DNA from: Saccoglossus kowalevskii
Taxonomy: Eukaryota; Hemichordata; Enteropneusta; Harrimaniidae
Length of the DNA: 26,902 bases
Direction of reading: 5' to 3'
NCBI RefSeq assembly: GCF_000003605.2
Contig: NW_003105102.1
Coordinates: forward strand, 41,921 to 68,822
Below the pieces are notes generated by a model that had not been told where the DNA came from, searched no databases, and saw only the letters and a program-made list of their open reading frames with translations. Of the stretch, positions 18,038 through 26,902 are shown one piece after another. Each line of letters begins with the position of its first letter. Within the stretch, counting starts at the first letter, position 1. The position numbers and the translations under genes were made by a program.

Positions 18038-19201
18038 CAATTTCTGTTGTGTATTTTTCAAAAAATATGTCTTTTTAGGGTGGGTTTTCATATCCGTTCT
18101 TGCTGCCTATCATGTTTGAAGATTTTTTAAAAAAACTATTCTGAATTTTTTTTTGTTTTCGCCATGCTTTTTTTTTTATAAAAAAAAAGTTTTTTTTTTC
18201 ATTCGATTGCAATTTTGCTTTCAAGTTATATTTAAAAAAAGTTTGATGCAAGTCGAAATGTGGTCAGATATTTGAGTACCGGTAGGTACAAGGTTACTGG
18301 ATTGTGGAGTTCATTTAATTCAATAACAGGACAGCTTGCAAAAAGCTAGGGGAATCTACATGTATATTGATGTCTTCTATTGGTCAGTAAAATATACTTT
18401 CCATACTTTGAATTGCTTAGCTATACAATGATTTCTTTTACTTATATATTACTTTCTAATCATATGAAATTTAAATTATTATTTTTTCACTTACATTATG
18501 TTACAAGTTTAAAAATGAACTATTTTTCCTGTTCTTTTTCTTTTGCCAAGTGATTCCTTGCAGCTTTCTTAAAACAATGACATCACTTAAAATAGTTTTA
18601 ACATTTTGTAAGAGAATGTGCTATTTACTTGACATAAATTTCAACACGAAATTGAATATTGATAATTTTAAGTTTTAATTGAAAATTGAAATTGAAAACG
18701 CAAATCATAAAATTTCTTACACATGTTGTATATGTACCATTCTGTGTGAAAACAATTTTGTAAATTAAATAGTTTTATTTGAGGAGTTGATAAAATCAAG
18801 GGCTTGAAACTTTCTTAATGATGTGAAGTTTCATTAAATTAAGTTTTGTACCCTGTTACACACTAATTCGTGACATTCAACAACTTTGTTTTTTGGTCAA
18901 GTGAAATATAACTACCAGTACCAGTATGTTGAGAATGCCTTTCCTGTATATAGCACCCTCTAGTGTTGAAACATATCATTTACATCACTCTTGTTTTCTC
19001 CTGTAGTTGTTCATCAAATGAAATGTTTTTGTGACATTTATTGTCACTTGGAAAGACATTTCATCTATGTTATTCTTATGTCACAGAATAGCTACATTGC
19101 TAACCATTGCTAACTAATTTGTGCAACTTTTCACAAAAATAAACTATTATCCATATTCTTTCAACAATTTTAATCAAGAAATAAAAAAATTATAAAATAA
19201 A
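18038..19201 (+). other. 3' UTR of the GOLIM4-like gene (extent inferred)
   Basis: After the stop the sequence is AT-rich with A and T homopolymers near 18120-18240. A cluster of AATAAA hexamers occurs at 19138, 19180 and 19196, and another at 19669. The end of the transcript is inferred, because AT-rich sequence gives chance hexamers and an earlier cleavage site is possible. Confidence 0.4.
19138..19201 (+). terminator. candidate polyadenylation signal cluster
   Basis: Three AATAAA hexamers lie within 64 bases (19138-19143, 19180-19185, 19196-19201), about 1.1 kb after the stop codon. Confidence 0.4.
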
Positions 19202-22200
19202 AATGTTTAAAATGTCAATCAACGTGTGGCGGGAACATTACAAAACTGACAAGGTTAAAGTTGTTGTGTATTACTAGTATAAACATTCATGGACTTATCA
19301 GTACAGGTACTCCTTAAGTTACTAGTTATTCTAAAGTGTCATTATTGGAGACTAAGAGATTGTATGGCTTGCTCTACAGTTTAACTTTAGACCTAGAATC
19401 TGAGTTGTGTTTGATATACACACTCCACTCATGCCTAGAATTGATACTACCGGTAGTTATATTACCCATTCGGATGCAAACTACATGTACATCCACTATG
19501 GGATGTCATCAAAAGCATAGTTCAACCAATAAAAGTTTCTGATCAAAATGAGATATTACTGGCATTGTAACTAGGCATAAATTCACTTGACAGGAAGAGT
19601 TTACATATTCTGTCAATACTGTGAAGTCGCTGAAGCTACATGTAGAGTGAATGACAAGAATAAAATACGGATAACAAAATTTGTCAATTTAGCCTCCCTA
19701 TCTTACTGATTGGTAGTCTCACTTTCAGATGTCTTGTTAGACTGTCGACAGTTGGTCGTACTTAATATTAATCTGTTATTATTGTGTATAGGCATGAATA
19801 AATTGCCAATGCCAGGACAGGACAGGAAGTATAGAGTGCTGTTAGGGACTAAAGTCCCTCACGTGAAATGATTCGCATTTCCCATCCAACGAATGTTTGA
19901 AAGTCTAGGAAACATAATTACATTAGGCCAGAGGACTGTCGACAGTCTGTCTTGTCTACACTATATTGTATGTATAGGTGTTCTTCATACTTTGACTAAG
20001 TCAACTTTTGTCAATTTTCTGCATGATTTTTCAAGAAGTTTTGATCGAGCGCTGTAGTCAAGAGGAACTTCTGTCTTATCCAAAACATTAAAGAATATTT
20101 AAAAAAAAAATTAAATATAGCATTACAATTTTAGCATTGAAAGGGTAAAAGCAAGTCAAATTAGCCTAGCAATCTACAGATGTTAAGGCACAACTATCTC
20201 ACTGATAATAGGATTAACTCCCTAGGTTATTATTACTGGTGTTGGACTCCCTATCTTTTTGTGTATTAATACATTGTAAAATGTACAAGACAATATTTGC
20301 TGATTATACTGTCTATAATTGCTTGTACATAATTTATTATAACCTTGTCTGTTTCAAGATTGAGGAATGCAGTCACATGGACATTTTTAAACTGCACTCA
20401 CGCAAGATTTTGTATTAGATTAAAATACAATAAAATAAATGATTGTTACTTTGTAGTCTATCTGACTGAATTAGATATTTACCCAATTTTGTTTTTAAAT
20501 CTGACTTTTGGATTTTACTTCTTTTTGTGGAAAGAGCATACTAGTGGTAGAAAATTATTTTTGCCCAAAAAAAATACCATCTGAGTTTCAAAAGCCTTCC
20601 ATCCTAAAGAGATTTGTTGCATTTGGCAGTCAAATACACATTTTTTTGGAGTAAATTGAATTTAACATAAATAATGTTAAATTGTACAGAGTGCCACATG
20701 TGACTACAAATTAAGGGTCATGGACATTCAAAACGTATCCCAGCAAACCTAATATCATCATTTAGCAATTACGTTCTCTCTCCACGTAAATGTTTGAAAA
20801 TACAAAATAAACTAAAACAAACTGATTTTCTGCACACAGTAAATGAAATTTCCTTCAAACCCCAATCCTTAAATGAAGAGAATAAGTTTGTAGAGTGCAT
20901 GTTTTAGGTTTGAACATTTCAATATAACCTGCTTTCAAAGGTGTACAAGACTTCAATTGAGGAGTGATGATCAAGGTCCCTTGATTACCAAAAACCTGGT
21001 CCAGTCAGTGCACAACACTTGGATATACTGCATGACTAATGGAACTTGTCATGATTTGTCTATACTGCATTTTTTTCTCACTTTCATTCTTGGAATATTA
21101 GCAGCATAAAAATCTAACCAACAGAACATTTTATTTCACACGATCGTATTTATTTTTTGTCAAGAGAAAATCTAACATATGCAAAGTATCAACAACAAAA
21201 ATGTCCAGTCCCTTGCATATAAACTCAATCTTCTTGAGTAGTACTACATATATCAATTTGCAATGAACAGCAGTAGTTTTACTTATGGGTGCAGAAATTC
21301 ACTATCTGGGTCTTGTGTAGAACCCCCTCAAATGTCACTTACTGATCGTATCAGGTATAAATTCACTGTCGATGACAATTATTTCCCTAAAAATTGTGAT
21401 TGAAATTTATTCATGAAAGTCATTTTAACGTGGCATAGTTGAGATACAGCATTAAAATCCTCTGTTATCAGGCAACAAAGTACCAGGATGTATGACCTTT
21501 AGGGGTCATGCACAAAGCACATTACCATGATGCACTTGAATAATATTTTCAAACAAATGAAACAACTTAATTTATTGAATAGTGTGTTTTCTATCCGGTG
21601 AATGCTTGTGGTGATGCAATAATTCTTTTGACTTAAAGATCAATATGGTTCAGGCTAATCATCTCAATGAATTCAAATATCGCCAATCTCATTAAAATTA
21701 GATTTATTATGTGATCATTTTGTTCGAGCAGTTCAGAATTGTATTCAAATGCCAAAATAATAAATCTTATTGTAATTGGATTTGACTGAGAGCAAAGTTT
21801 AAGGCGGCCGCATAATGTCGGAGTGAAGCCCTGGAATTAAAGGTCGTGACAATTTTTAGGACTATGTATCATGTTTTGTCACTATCCCACCATCTTGACA
21901 ATATCAAATAATTTTTTCGTAATTGGATGTCACACTTCCTAATAAGGTACAATGCAGATATTGATTTGATACAGTATAATTATGGCACGCTGTAACTAAT
22001 GGAGATGGAGAATGAATTTATACCACTCTAATTTGAGACTTGAATATTCCTAAGTTGGGAGTTCAATAATAGATAACCACCAACTCCAAGGGGTTTCTAG
22101 CCAAGACTTCTCTCCAATGGCAATATTTTTAGTGATGCAGAGTCAAAACCGCCAAGGATGCAGCCATTATCATGGTTTGACTCTTGCATTCTGACACTAG

Positions 22201-24199
22201 AAAAAAACTTTTCAAAACCTGTTGAACAATGGTAGTATGCCTCATTGCCAGAACACCACTTGGACAGATAGCCTTGTGAAAGAAACACTGCTAGGACCAA
22301 TGTGATGTCAGTCTTCATACAATGATCGTTAAAATTTTGTTGACAAACTAATGTATTTTACTGTCTTGTTTGTTGCATGGGACTATCAAACTTCATGCAG
22401 CACAATGACAGTTTTCCTGATGTTATGTGGCTAACTTTGATCAGACAATTATCCTTCGACATGACCGTTGGGGGGAAAAATGCAAGATTGTGCTTTTAAT
22501 TTTGTATAATTATGTTTCATTCAGCTGGTTTCATAACTTAGCCTAAGGTTGGCAATAAAATATTCCTTGTTCATCTGACACACTCATACCTGCCAGTTCA
22601 CATATCTGTGAGATTCTCATAAACTGGAGACCTTGGGCCAAGAGTTGTTGATCCATCTCAACAGTATTTTATATTATTCACTGCCAATGATCATCTGTTG
22701 GGAATAATTTCTTTGAAACAAATATGTTGAAGTTTTGTTTTTGTAAAGTCTAATCTTGTATATTGCCCACTCTGATCTTAGTCAACTGCACATTACCATG
22801 GCAAGTTATTTAATAATAATATTATACATCTACTATTGTATTTAAGAATACAATAATTTTTAGTTTCACAATTCAATAACTTTGCAAATGAAGATGTGGA
22901 ATCCAATAATATACAAATTTACAATGTTATTGGCTTCTGTTTGATCTCTTGACCTCAGCAGTTCAAAGTAAATACAACAAAATCACTCTTTAATCTTACT
23001 TTAAGCTGAAAATATATTTTAATATTGAAAACAAGATATGGATTATCCAAACTCGCATAAATTTGTTTGATTGAAGAAATGTCGACAGTGTTTATCAATG
23101 CCACTTAATCCAATGCTGGTTAGAGTTGATCACCCAGTCACTACATGCAATAATACTTTCTAAAGATATTCATTAAAGGCCCAGGTATACTATAAATACG
23201 CTCCTAAACAATAGGGATCATTTCCTTGCTTGTCACGCTGTAGTAAACAGCTCCAGCCAAGCTCCGGTAAAAACGTGTTTTCTCGAACTTACAGGTCGAT
23301 TATGTCGTGCCAAAGTGGATGCATGTGACTATGAATATCACAGCAGTGACTGTGTGTAATATTTATGACAATAAAATTGTGTACGAGCTGAGATTTTGGC
23401 GGATAAAAGTAAAGAACATGAACCGGGGAAAGGGATGCGCGACTAATCTTGAATAATTACTACTGTCAATCAAAGTCATGTGATGTTGGACCGCTGAAAC
23501 AGGATGCATCATAGGCTACGCAAGTGATTAACACCATGCATTAGAATAGCCACACCTCCAATTCATACTTGCCCGGGGCAAGTGAATTGGGCCTTTAAGG
23601 TAACTAAAATGCATGTGCCTTACAGTTTTCTAGCTTGTATTAAAGCATAAGAGAGCAGTTACAATCTTTCTCAGAGCCCTTTCACGTAAAAAACAAATGT
23701 CCAGAATTTGTGTCACTGAAGAGTGCTCGCTAAATTATGCAAATTTATGTCACCTGACAGCATCTGATATCAAACTCTGAAAGAAATAGTTAAACTTATA
23801 TTCTAAACATCTTTTAAAAAGATGCATAATAATAATGTTATTTAAATTCATGTCATTGTACACTATGTGCCTCATTGCTTTCACTGCATGATGTACTCAA
23901 ACATAAATTCTTGTATTTTGTTAATAACATTATACCGGTAATAGAGATAAATTTAATTCATTTATAATCTAATGTGTGATTCGTCCATACTTACCTTTAC
24001 CCCTGAGGGCACTTAGTCCCAAGTAAGAATAAAAATGTATATTATATTTTGTAAACTAAACCCCAAATTATTTAGTTACTATAATTAAATCTCCAATTAT
24101 TACATAAATTTACAAATCTTTTTTGAAAATTATACTTTTTGTGGCAAGACATTTTAGTAGCGTTAAAATGATGTATACAAGTATGGTTCTTCGAGTACA
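19202..24199. other. intergenic region between convergent genes
   Basis: No exon with splice support was found on either strand. It includes a pair of ACTGTCGACAGT palindromes (19741 and 19935), a GGGACTAAAGTCCC palindrome (19845-19858) and a TTAA-flanked inverted-repeat element (23177-23594). The part near 24199 is presumably the 3' UTR of the minus-strand gene; no clear AATAAA on the minus strand lies close by (an ATTAAA is near 23950). The rest is AT-rich with nothing else recognised. Confidence 0.6.
23177..23594. mobile_element. TTAA-flanked inverted-repeat element (piggyBac-type MITE candidate)
   Basis: TTAA at 23173-23176 is followed by AGGCCCA. At the other end TGGGCCT is followed by TTAA at 23595-23598. 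This gives short perfect inverted ends exactly flanked by a TTAA duplication, the hallmark of piggyBac-type insertion. The 418-bp interior is more CpG-rich than its surroundings, lacks an ORF, and has a near-palindrome ACTTGCCCGGGGCAAGT just inside the right end. The perfect inverted match is only 7 bases plus the TTAA, so a chance arrangement is not ruled out. Confidence 0.55.
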
Positions 24200-24457
24200 C
24201 TAGTCTACACTCAGTTTTTTAAATGACCCTGCTATCCCACCACTAGCATCCACTCCCTGGGCAGTACCTCCGAGGACGTCACTTGCTTTTGGAATACCAA
24301 ACTGATCCATGTATTCAAATTCAGCGTCACATTTCATAAGGTTTTCGTACCATTCATTACAGTTGAAATCCATGAATTGACCGCCAAATTCTGGTGGTAG
24401 AATTGATGATGGAACGTAGTCGTGAAGAGTACCGTACTCCTGGCCATGGAAATGAAG
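24200..24457 (-). CDS. CRAL-TRIO protein, terminal coding exon
   Basis: On the minus strand the acceptor CATATTTTTCAG precedes 24457. There are 85 codons, then TAG at 24202-24200. It starts LHFHGQEYGTLHDYVPSSIL, followed by PPEFGG, the hallmark closing motif of the family (HG...LH....LP.E.GG). The remaining 55 or so residues (FNCNEWYENLMKCDAEFEYM, then DQFGIPKASDVLGGTAQGVD and a Gly/Ser-rich end) form a family-variable C-terminal extension. Confidence 0.9.
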   Translation of the reverse strand, partial: LHFHGQEYGTLHDYVPSSILPPEFGGQFMDFNCNEWYENLMKCDAEFEYMDQFGIPKASDVLGGTAQGVDASGGIAGSFKKLSVD

Positions 24458-25443
24458 CTGAAAAATATGTAACTTTAAATTAATTGGATTTCCTAAGGGA
24501 ACACAGAAAATACAAACAAATGTCTTTCAAAAAAATATTACATCAAAATGTTTGCTAACATAAATTGTTTATTTAGAAGCCCAATTTTCTTAATTTGAAA
24601 ATCGCACTATGGGGAATTCAAAAAGTCAATGGATAACAACTTTGGGAATTTTGTAGTTTATCTTTTATTGGATGCAACTTTTCATTCAGTATCAAGTATT
24701 GTGTTTTGAAATATTTCTGTATTTTGTTTGCATTCATCCATAACTCATGAACCAATGTCAACTTTTGTCCCACAAACTGAATCTGCATAAAAAACTTGTA
24801 TTCAACGAAAAATTATGTCCAGGTTATCAATAATAACAAATTGAAAATTAAAGAAATGCATTTTATGACTTGTAGACAACATCACCAATGAGAATTTTTT
24901 TTTGCATATTAGCATAGACTAGCATTTGTAATCATCATCAATTTATTATATATCTGTCACCATATGTCAACAGTTTACATCGTGCCACAATTTAGCGGTA
25001 ATGCAGCCTTCCATATTAGGAAATAAGCATTCCAAATATGGAAGGAAATCACAAAATTCCCAAGATGAACATTTTTTAAAACGAATTATAAGCGAGAATA
25101 ATTCCAATAAATGTCTGAATTTTGTGCATTCTACACCAAGCGATTGGATTAGGAAGATGTATAATAAGATTATGAAGATATCACAAAGTAAACAGTATGA
25201 AAGTATGGGGTCACATCAACACTAGACATATGCCAGTCAATCTTCTTCTGGGGCATACAGTATGGCATCCTTGCATTAACATTACGAGTAACAATGGAGT
25301 TTTCATTTGTGTAGAAATATATACACTCTTACCCGCTTGATCAGCTTCGCAGACATAAATGGTCTGAAAATGGAAAACATGGTTTCAAATATATCTGGCT
25401 GTCGAATGTAGTGTGCTGCTTTGAACCGAATCGGGATTGCATT
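24200..25443 (-). CDS. CRAL-TRIO lipid-transfer protein (alpha-TTP/clavesin-like), last two coding exons (gene-level entry)
   Basis: Two minus-strand exons (25443-25333 and 24457-24200) join in phase 0 and encode the last 122 residues of a Sec14/CRAL-TRIO protein. The frame reads NAIPIRFKAAHYIRQPDIF, continues with SIFRPFMSAKLIKR, and enters LHFHGQEYGTLHDYV followed by SSILPPEFGG. This is the conserved end of the CRAL-TRIO lipid-binding domain in alpha-tocopherol transfer protein, TTPAL and clavesins. Such proteins carry hydrophobic ligands between membranes in the cytosol. Residues matching the phosphoinositide-contacting basic positions of alpha-TTP are retained. The N-terminal CRAL-TRIO-N helices and most of the pocket are encoded beyond the window, so the subfamily cannot be settled. 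Confidence 0.88.
24458..25332 (-). other. intron of the CRAL-TRIO gene
   Basis: Minus-strand donor GTAAGA (25332-25327) to acceptor TTTTTCAG (24465-24458). It is AT-rich with no repeat recognised. A short plus-strand ORF (25001-25225) lacks support. Confidence 0.75.
25333..25443 (-). CDS. CRAL-TRIO protein, penultimate coding exon
   Basis: Minus-strand acceptor ATATTTTTTTTCAG ends at 25444, and donor GTAAGA begins at 25332. The exon is 111 bases, 37 codons, phase 0 at both ends. It encodes NAIPIRFKAAHYIRQPDIFE, then TMFSIFRPFMSAKLIKR. It aligns without gaps to the alpha-TTP segment containing K190, R192, K217 and R221, here R, K, K and R. The exon boundary just before the IP-(I/L)-R/K motif fits family members. 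Confidence 0.9.
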
Positions 25444-26029
25444 CTGAAAAAAAATATTAAAATTATGAAATCATTGATGTTTGTAACCATGGTAACCCTA
25501 TGACCATTATCAGTAAGCTTCAAACAACAACAATTTAGATGCAAAGTTCATTCTAGGATGTGATAATTTATGATTTTATAATTTAAAATTATTTTGTCCT
25601 ATTTACCATTTTGTTGAGTAAAATTGGTAGTTGCTTATTGGTTTACTGAGCACGTCCCAAGATCGTTACATGATTGGAACAAGTTTGGTCAAACCAACCT
25701 CAACAGGAGACAAACTAATAATGAGGGACATAAATATCAATAGAAGATAACATTTTCATACAATTTATTACATGAAATCATATAAATTGCTCAAAAAAGT
25801 TTAACAAAATGAATGCATCAACCTGATATTTTCCAATACTCTACATTACAGCAATTCCGGGCACTGATTTGATGCTGAAGTAGTGCTAGATATAGATAAC
25901 ATTCTACAATAGGTTACACACTTTGTTTTCACATTTACATAAGTTGTAACTAGAAATATAAACATCGGCTGCAAATCAGAGGATTGATTGACAGATATTG
26001 CCCACAATGTTCTCTATTTTTGCTACAGA

Positions 26030-26229
26030 GTCTGATGTCCTCAGACTTTGCAGCGCGACTGTCTTTCAGTCACCGTGTTGATTGCGTGTTTACAAATCAA
26101 CATTTGTCCAATGTTATAGACTATGCCGAACATTATAAAACGTTGAGACTGAGCATTTACGGGCTACTCGAAGACGGTGTATATATGGCAGCAACCCTCC
26201 CCGGACGTGTGATCGTGTGTAGCGAGTGA
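26030..26229 (+). CDS. possible plus-strand terminal exon or ORF remnant, unknown
   Basis: A good acceptor-like sequence (TTCTCTATTTTTGCTACAG) ends at about 26029. It is followed by an open phase-0 frame of 65 or so codons to TGA at 26229, reading SLMSSDFAARLSFSHRVDCV, then a middle part and EDGVYMAATLPGRVIVCSE. CpG density and codon use are higher than in the flanking AT-rich DNA. I do not recognise the peptide. No plus-strand upstream exon is visible, so it may be a retained fragment of a mobile element or a misread of noncoding DNA. Confidence 0.25.
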
Positions 26230-26241
26230 TAAGCTGTTTAA

Positions 26242-26460
26242 TTAACGATTATTTCGTGGCACAACAACCTTTCGGTTCTCATCGTCGAGAACTAATAATC
26301 GAATAACACCCATTCTAATTATATATTCAATTTCATTCTTCATATACTGGACGAAGTCTTCATAGGACATTTGTTGTAGGCAGCTTTCAGTTATATACAT
26401 CGGCGTGATACGGATATTTCCATAGTAGGAATAATGCACTTTGATCAATAATTCTGTCAT
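26242..26460 (-). CDS. small minus-strand ORF, possibly PB1/ubiquitin-like
   Basis: A 72-codon frame from ATG (26460) to TAA, preceded by an acceptor-like TGTTATTTTACAG ending at about 26481, which leaves a 20-base leader before the ATG. It starts MTELLIKVHYSYYGNIRITP, has QMSYEDFVQYMKNEI in the middle and ends IRLLVLDDENRKVVV plus PRNNR. The pattern (beta strand, G-N-I-R, S-Y-E-D-F helix, L-D-D-E) resembles a PB1 or ubiquitin-like fold by eye only. It lies inside the intron of the CRAL-TRIO gene on the same strand, so it could be a nested gene, an alternative first coding exon, or a mobile-element relic. Confidence 0.35.
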   Translation of the reverse strand: MTELLIKVHYSYYGNIRITPMYITESCLQQMSYEDFVQYMKNEIEYIIRMGVIRLLVLDDENRKVVVPRNNR

Positions 26461-26902
26461 GATCAGTCGGCCAGCTGGTTCTGTAAAATAACATTTTTTA
26501 CAGTGCCACCACTGTAAGCGCCCTCCCACTGAAATAATATGTGACGCAAATTAAGTATGAAACTAAGTTGAGAGCCTCGATCGTTTATTGGAGGAGAAAT
26601 TCAAAACTAATGTACCGCCACTTTTATGGGCACTTCAAATTGCAGACATGCTGTCTGCATTATTTGTAACAACTTGTGTAAATGTGAAAATAAAGTGTGC
26701 AACCTATTGTAGTAAGTTATCAACATCTAACACTACTTCAGCGTCAGCGTCAAATCAGTGCCTGGAACTGCTGAAGATGGGCTTTCTAAACCAATAAAGC
26801 GATTGTTTTGTTCAATTCCAGTGATTTTCAAGTTAATGATTGACAAGCCAAAGTGTTACTGACCATAATTTCACTGTAAATTTAAAAGCAGCTGGCCTGA
26901 AA

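Larger units (their letters stand above)
25444..26902 (-). other. upstream intron of the CRAL-TRIO gene, with unrelated short ORFs
   Basis: No further CRAL-TRIO exon is visible before the window ends; the exon expected to precede 25443 must end in phase 0 and lies outside. The segment 25444-26000 is AT-rich and empty. The segment 26030-26481 has two converging ORFs described separately. From 26482 to the end nothing convincing is seen beyond short ORFs. Confidence 0.55.

Noticed and set aside
22097-22318. 73-codon minus-strand ORF
   Set aside because: No splice sites, homology or composition supports coding; consistent with chance in about 5 kb of intergenic DNA.
25341-25544. 67-codon minus-strand ORF
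   Set aside because: It overlaps the true CRAL-TRIO exon in a different frame and runs through its acceptor; the exon frame has clear family homology.

Overview
This is a metazoan genomic window. It is AT-rich, with small coding exons bounded by canonical GT..AG splice sites, long repeat-filled introns, AATAAA signals and a 918-base assembly gap. There are no operons, ribosome binding sites or prokaryotic genes. The style of the repeats (TCCGTCCG-containing elements, a non-LTR retroelement 3' end with a trinucleotide tail, short inverted-repeat elements) together with the two protein families suggests a marine invertebrate such as a hemichordate, cephalochordate or mollusc. The species is a guess.

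The left two thirds (about 1-19200, + strand) hold the 3' part of one gene that I read as a GOLIM4 (GPP130)-like Golgi integral membrane protein. Ten exons join in a single reading frame with matching phases: 2726-2788, 7027-7096, 9858-10277, 10864-10954, 11489-11607, 12297-12415, 12666-12853, 14667-14815, 16283-16374 and 17894-18037. They encode 484 residues plus stop: the end of a coiled coil (ENRQLR motif), six 13-residue tandem repeats, Gln/Glu/Arg-rich segments, and an acidic tail ending RRRGREM. The N-terminus and membrane anchor lie upstream of the window. An extra acidic exon at 5314-5829 is either an alternative last exon (in-frame stop, then two AATAAA signals) or a phase-0 cassette ending at 5802.

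The right part (24200-25443, - strand) holds the last two coding exons of a convergent gene for a CRAL-TRIO lipid-transfer protein of the alpha-tocopherol transfer protein/clavesin type. The earlier exons are outside the window. Between the genes, 19202-24199 is noncoding, apart from 3' UTR sequence, and contains a TTAA-flanked inverted-repeat element. At 26030-26481 two short ORFs converge with their stops 12 bases apart; one looks faintly PB1-like.

Introns carry a roughly 0.8-kb minisatellite with a 23-bp unit, two copies of a 200-bp inverted-repeat element, a TCCGTCCG element with internal duplication, an 18-bp minisatellite, a degenerate satellite interrupted by a truncated non-LTR retrotransposon, and a CpG-rich block with CRE, CCAAT and TATA motifs. 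I found no prokaryote-type system, CRISPR array, tRNA or rRNA. The most notable biology is the rapidly evolving, repeat-built luminal tail of the GOLIM4-like protein.
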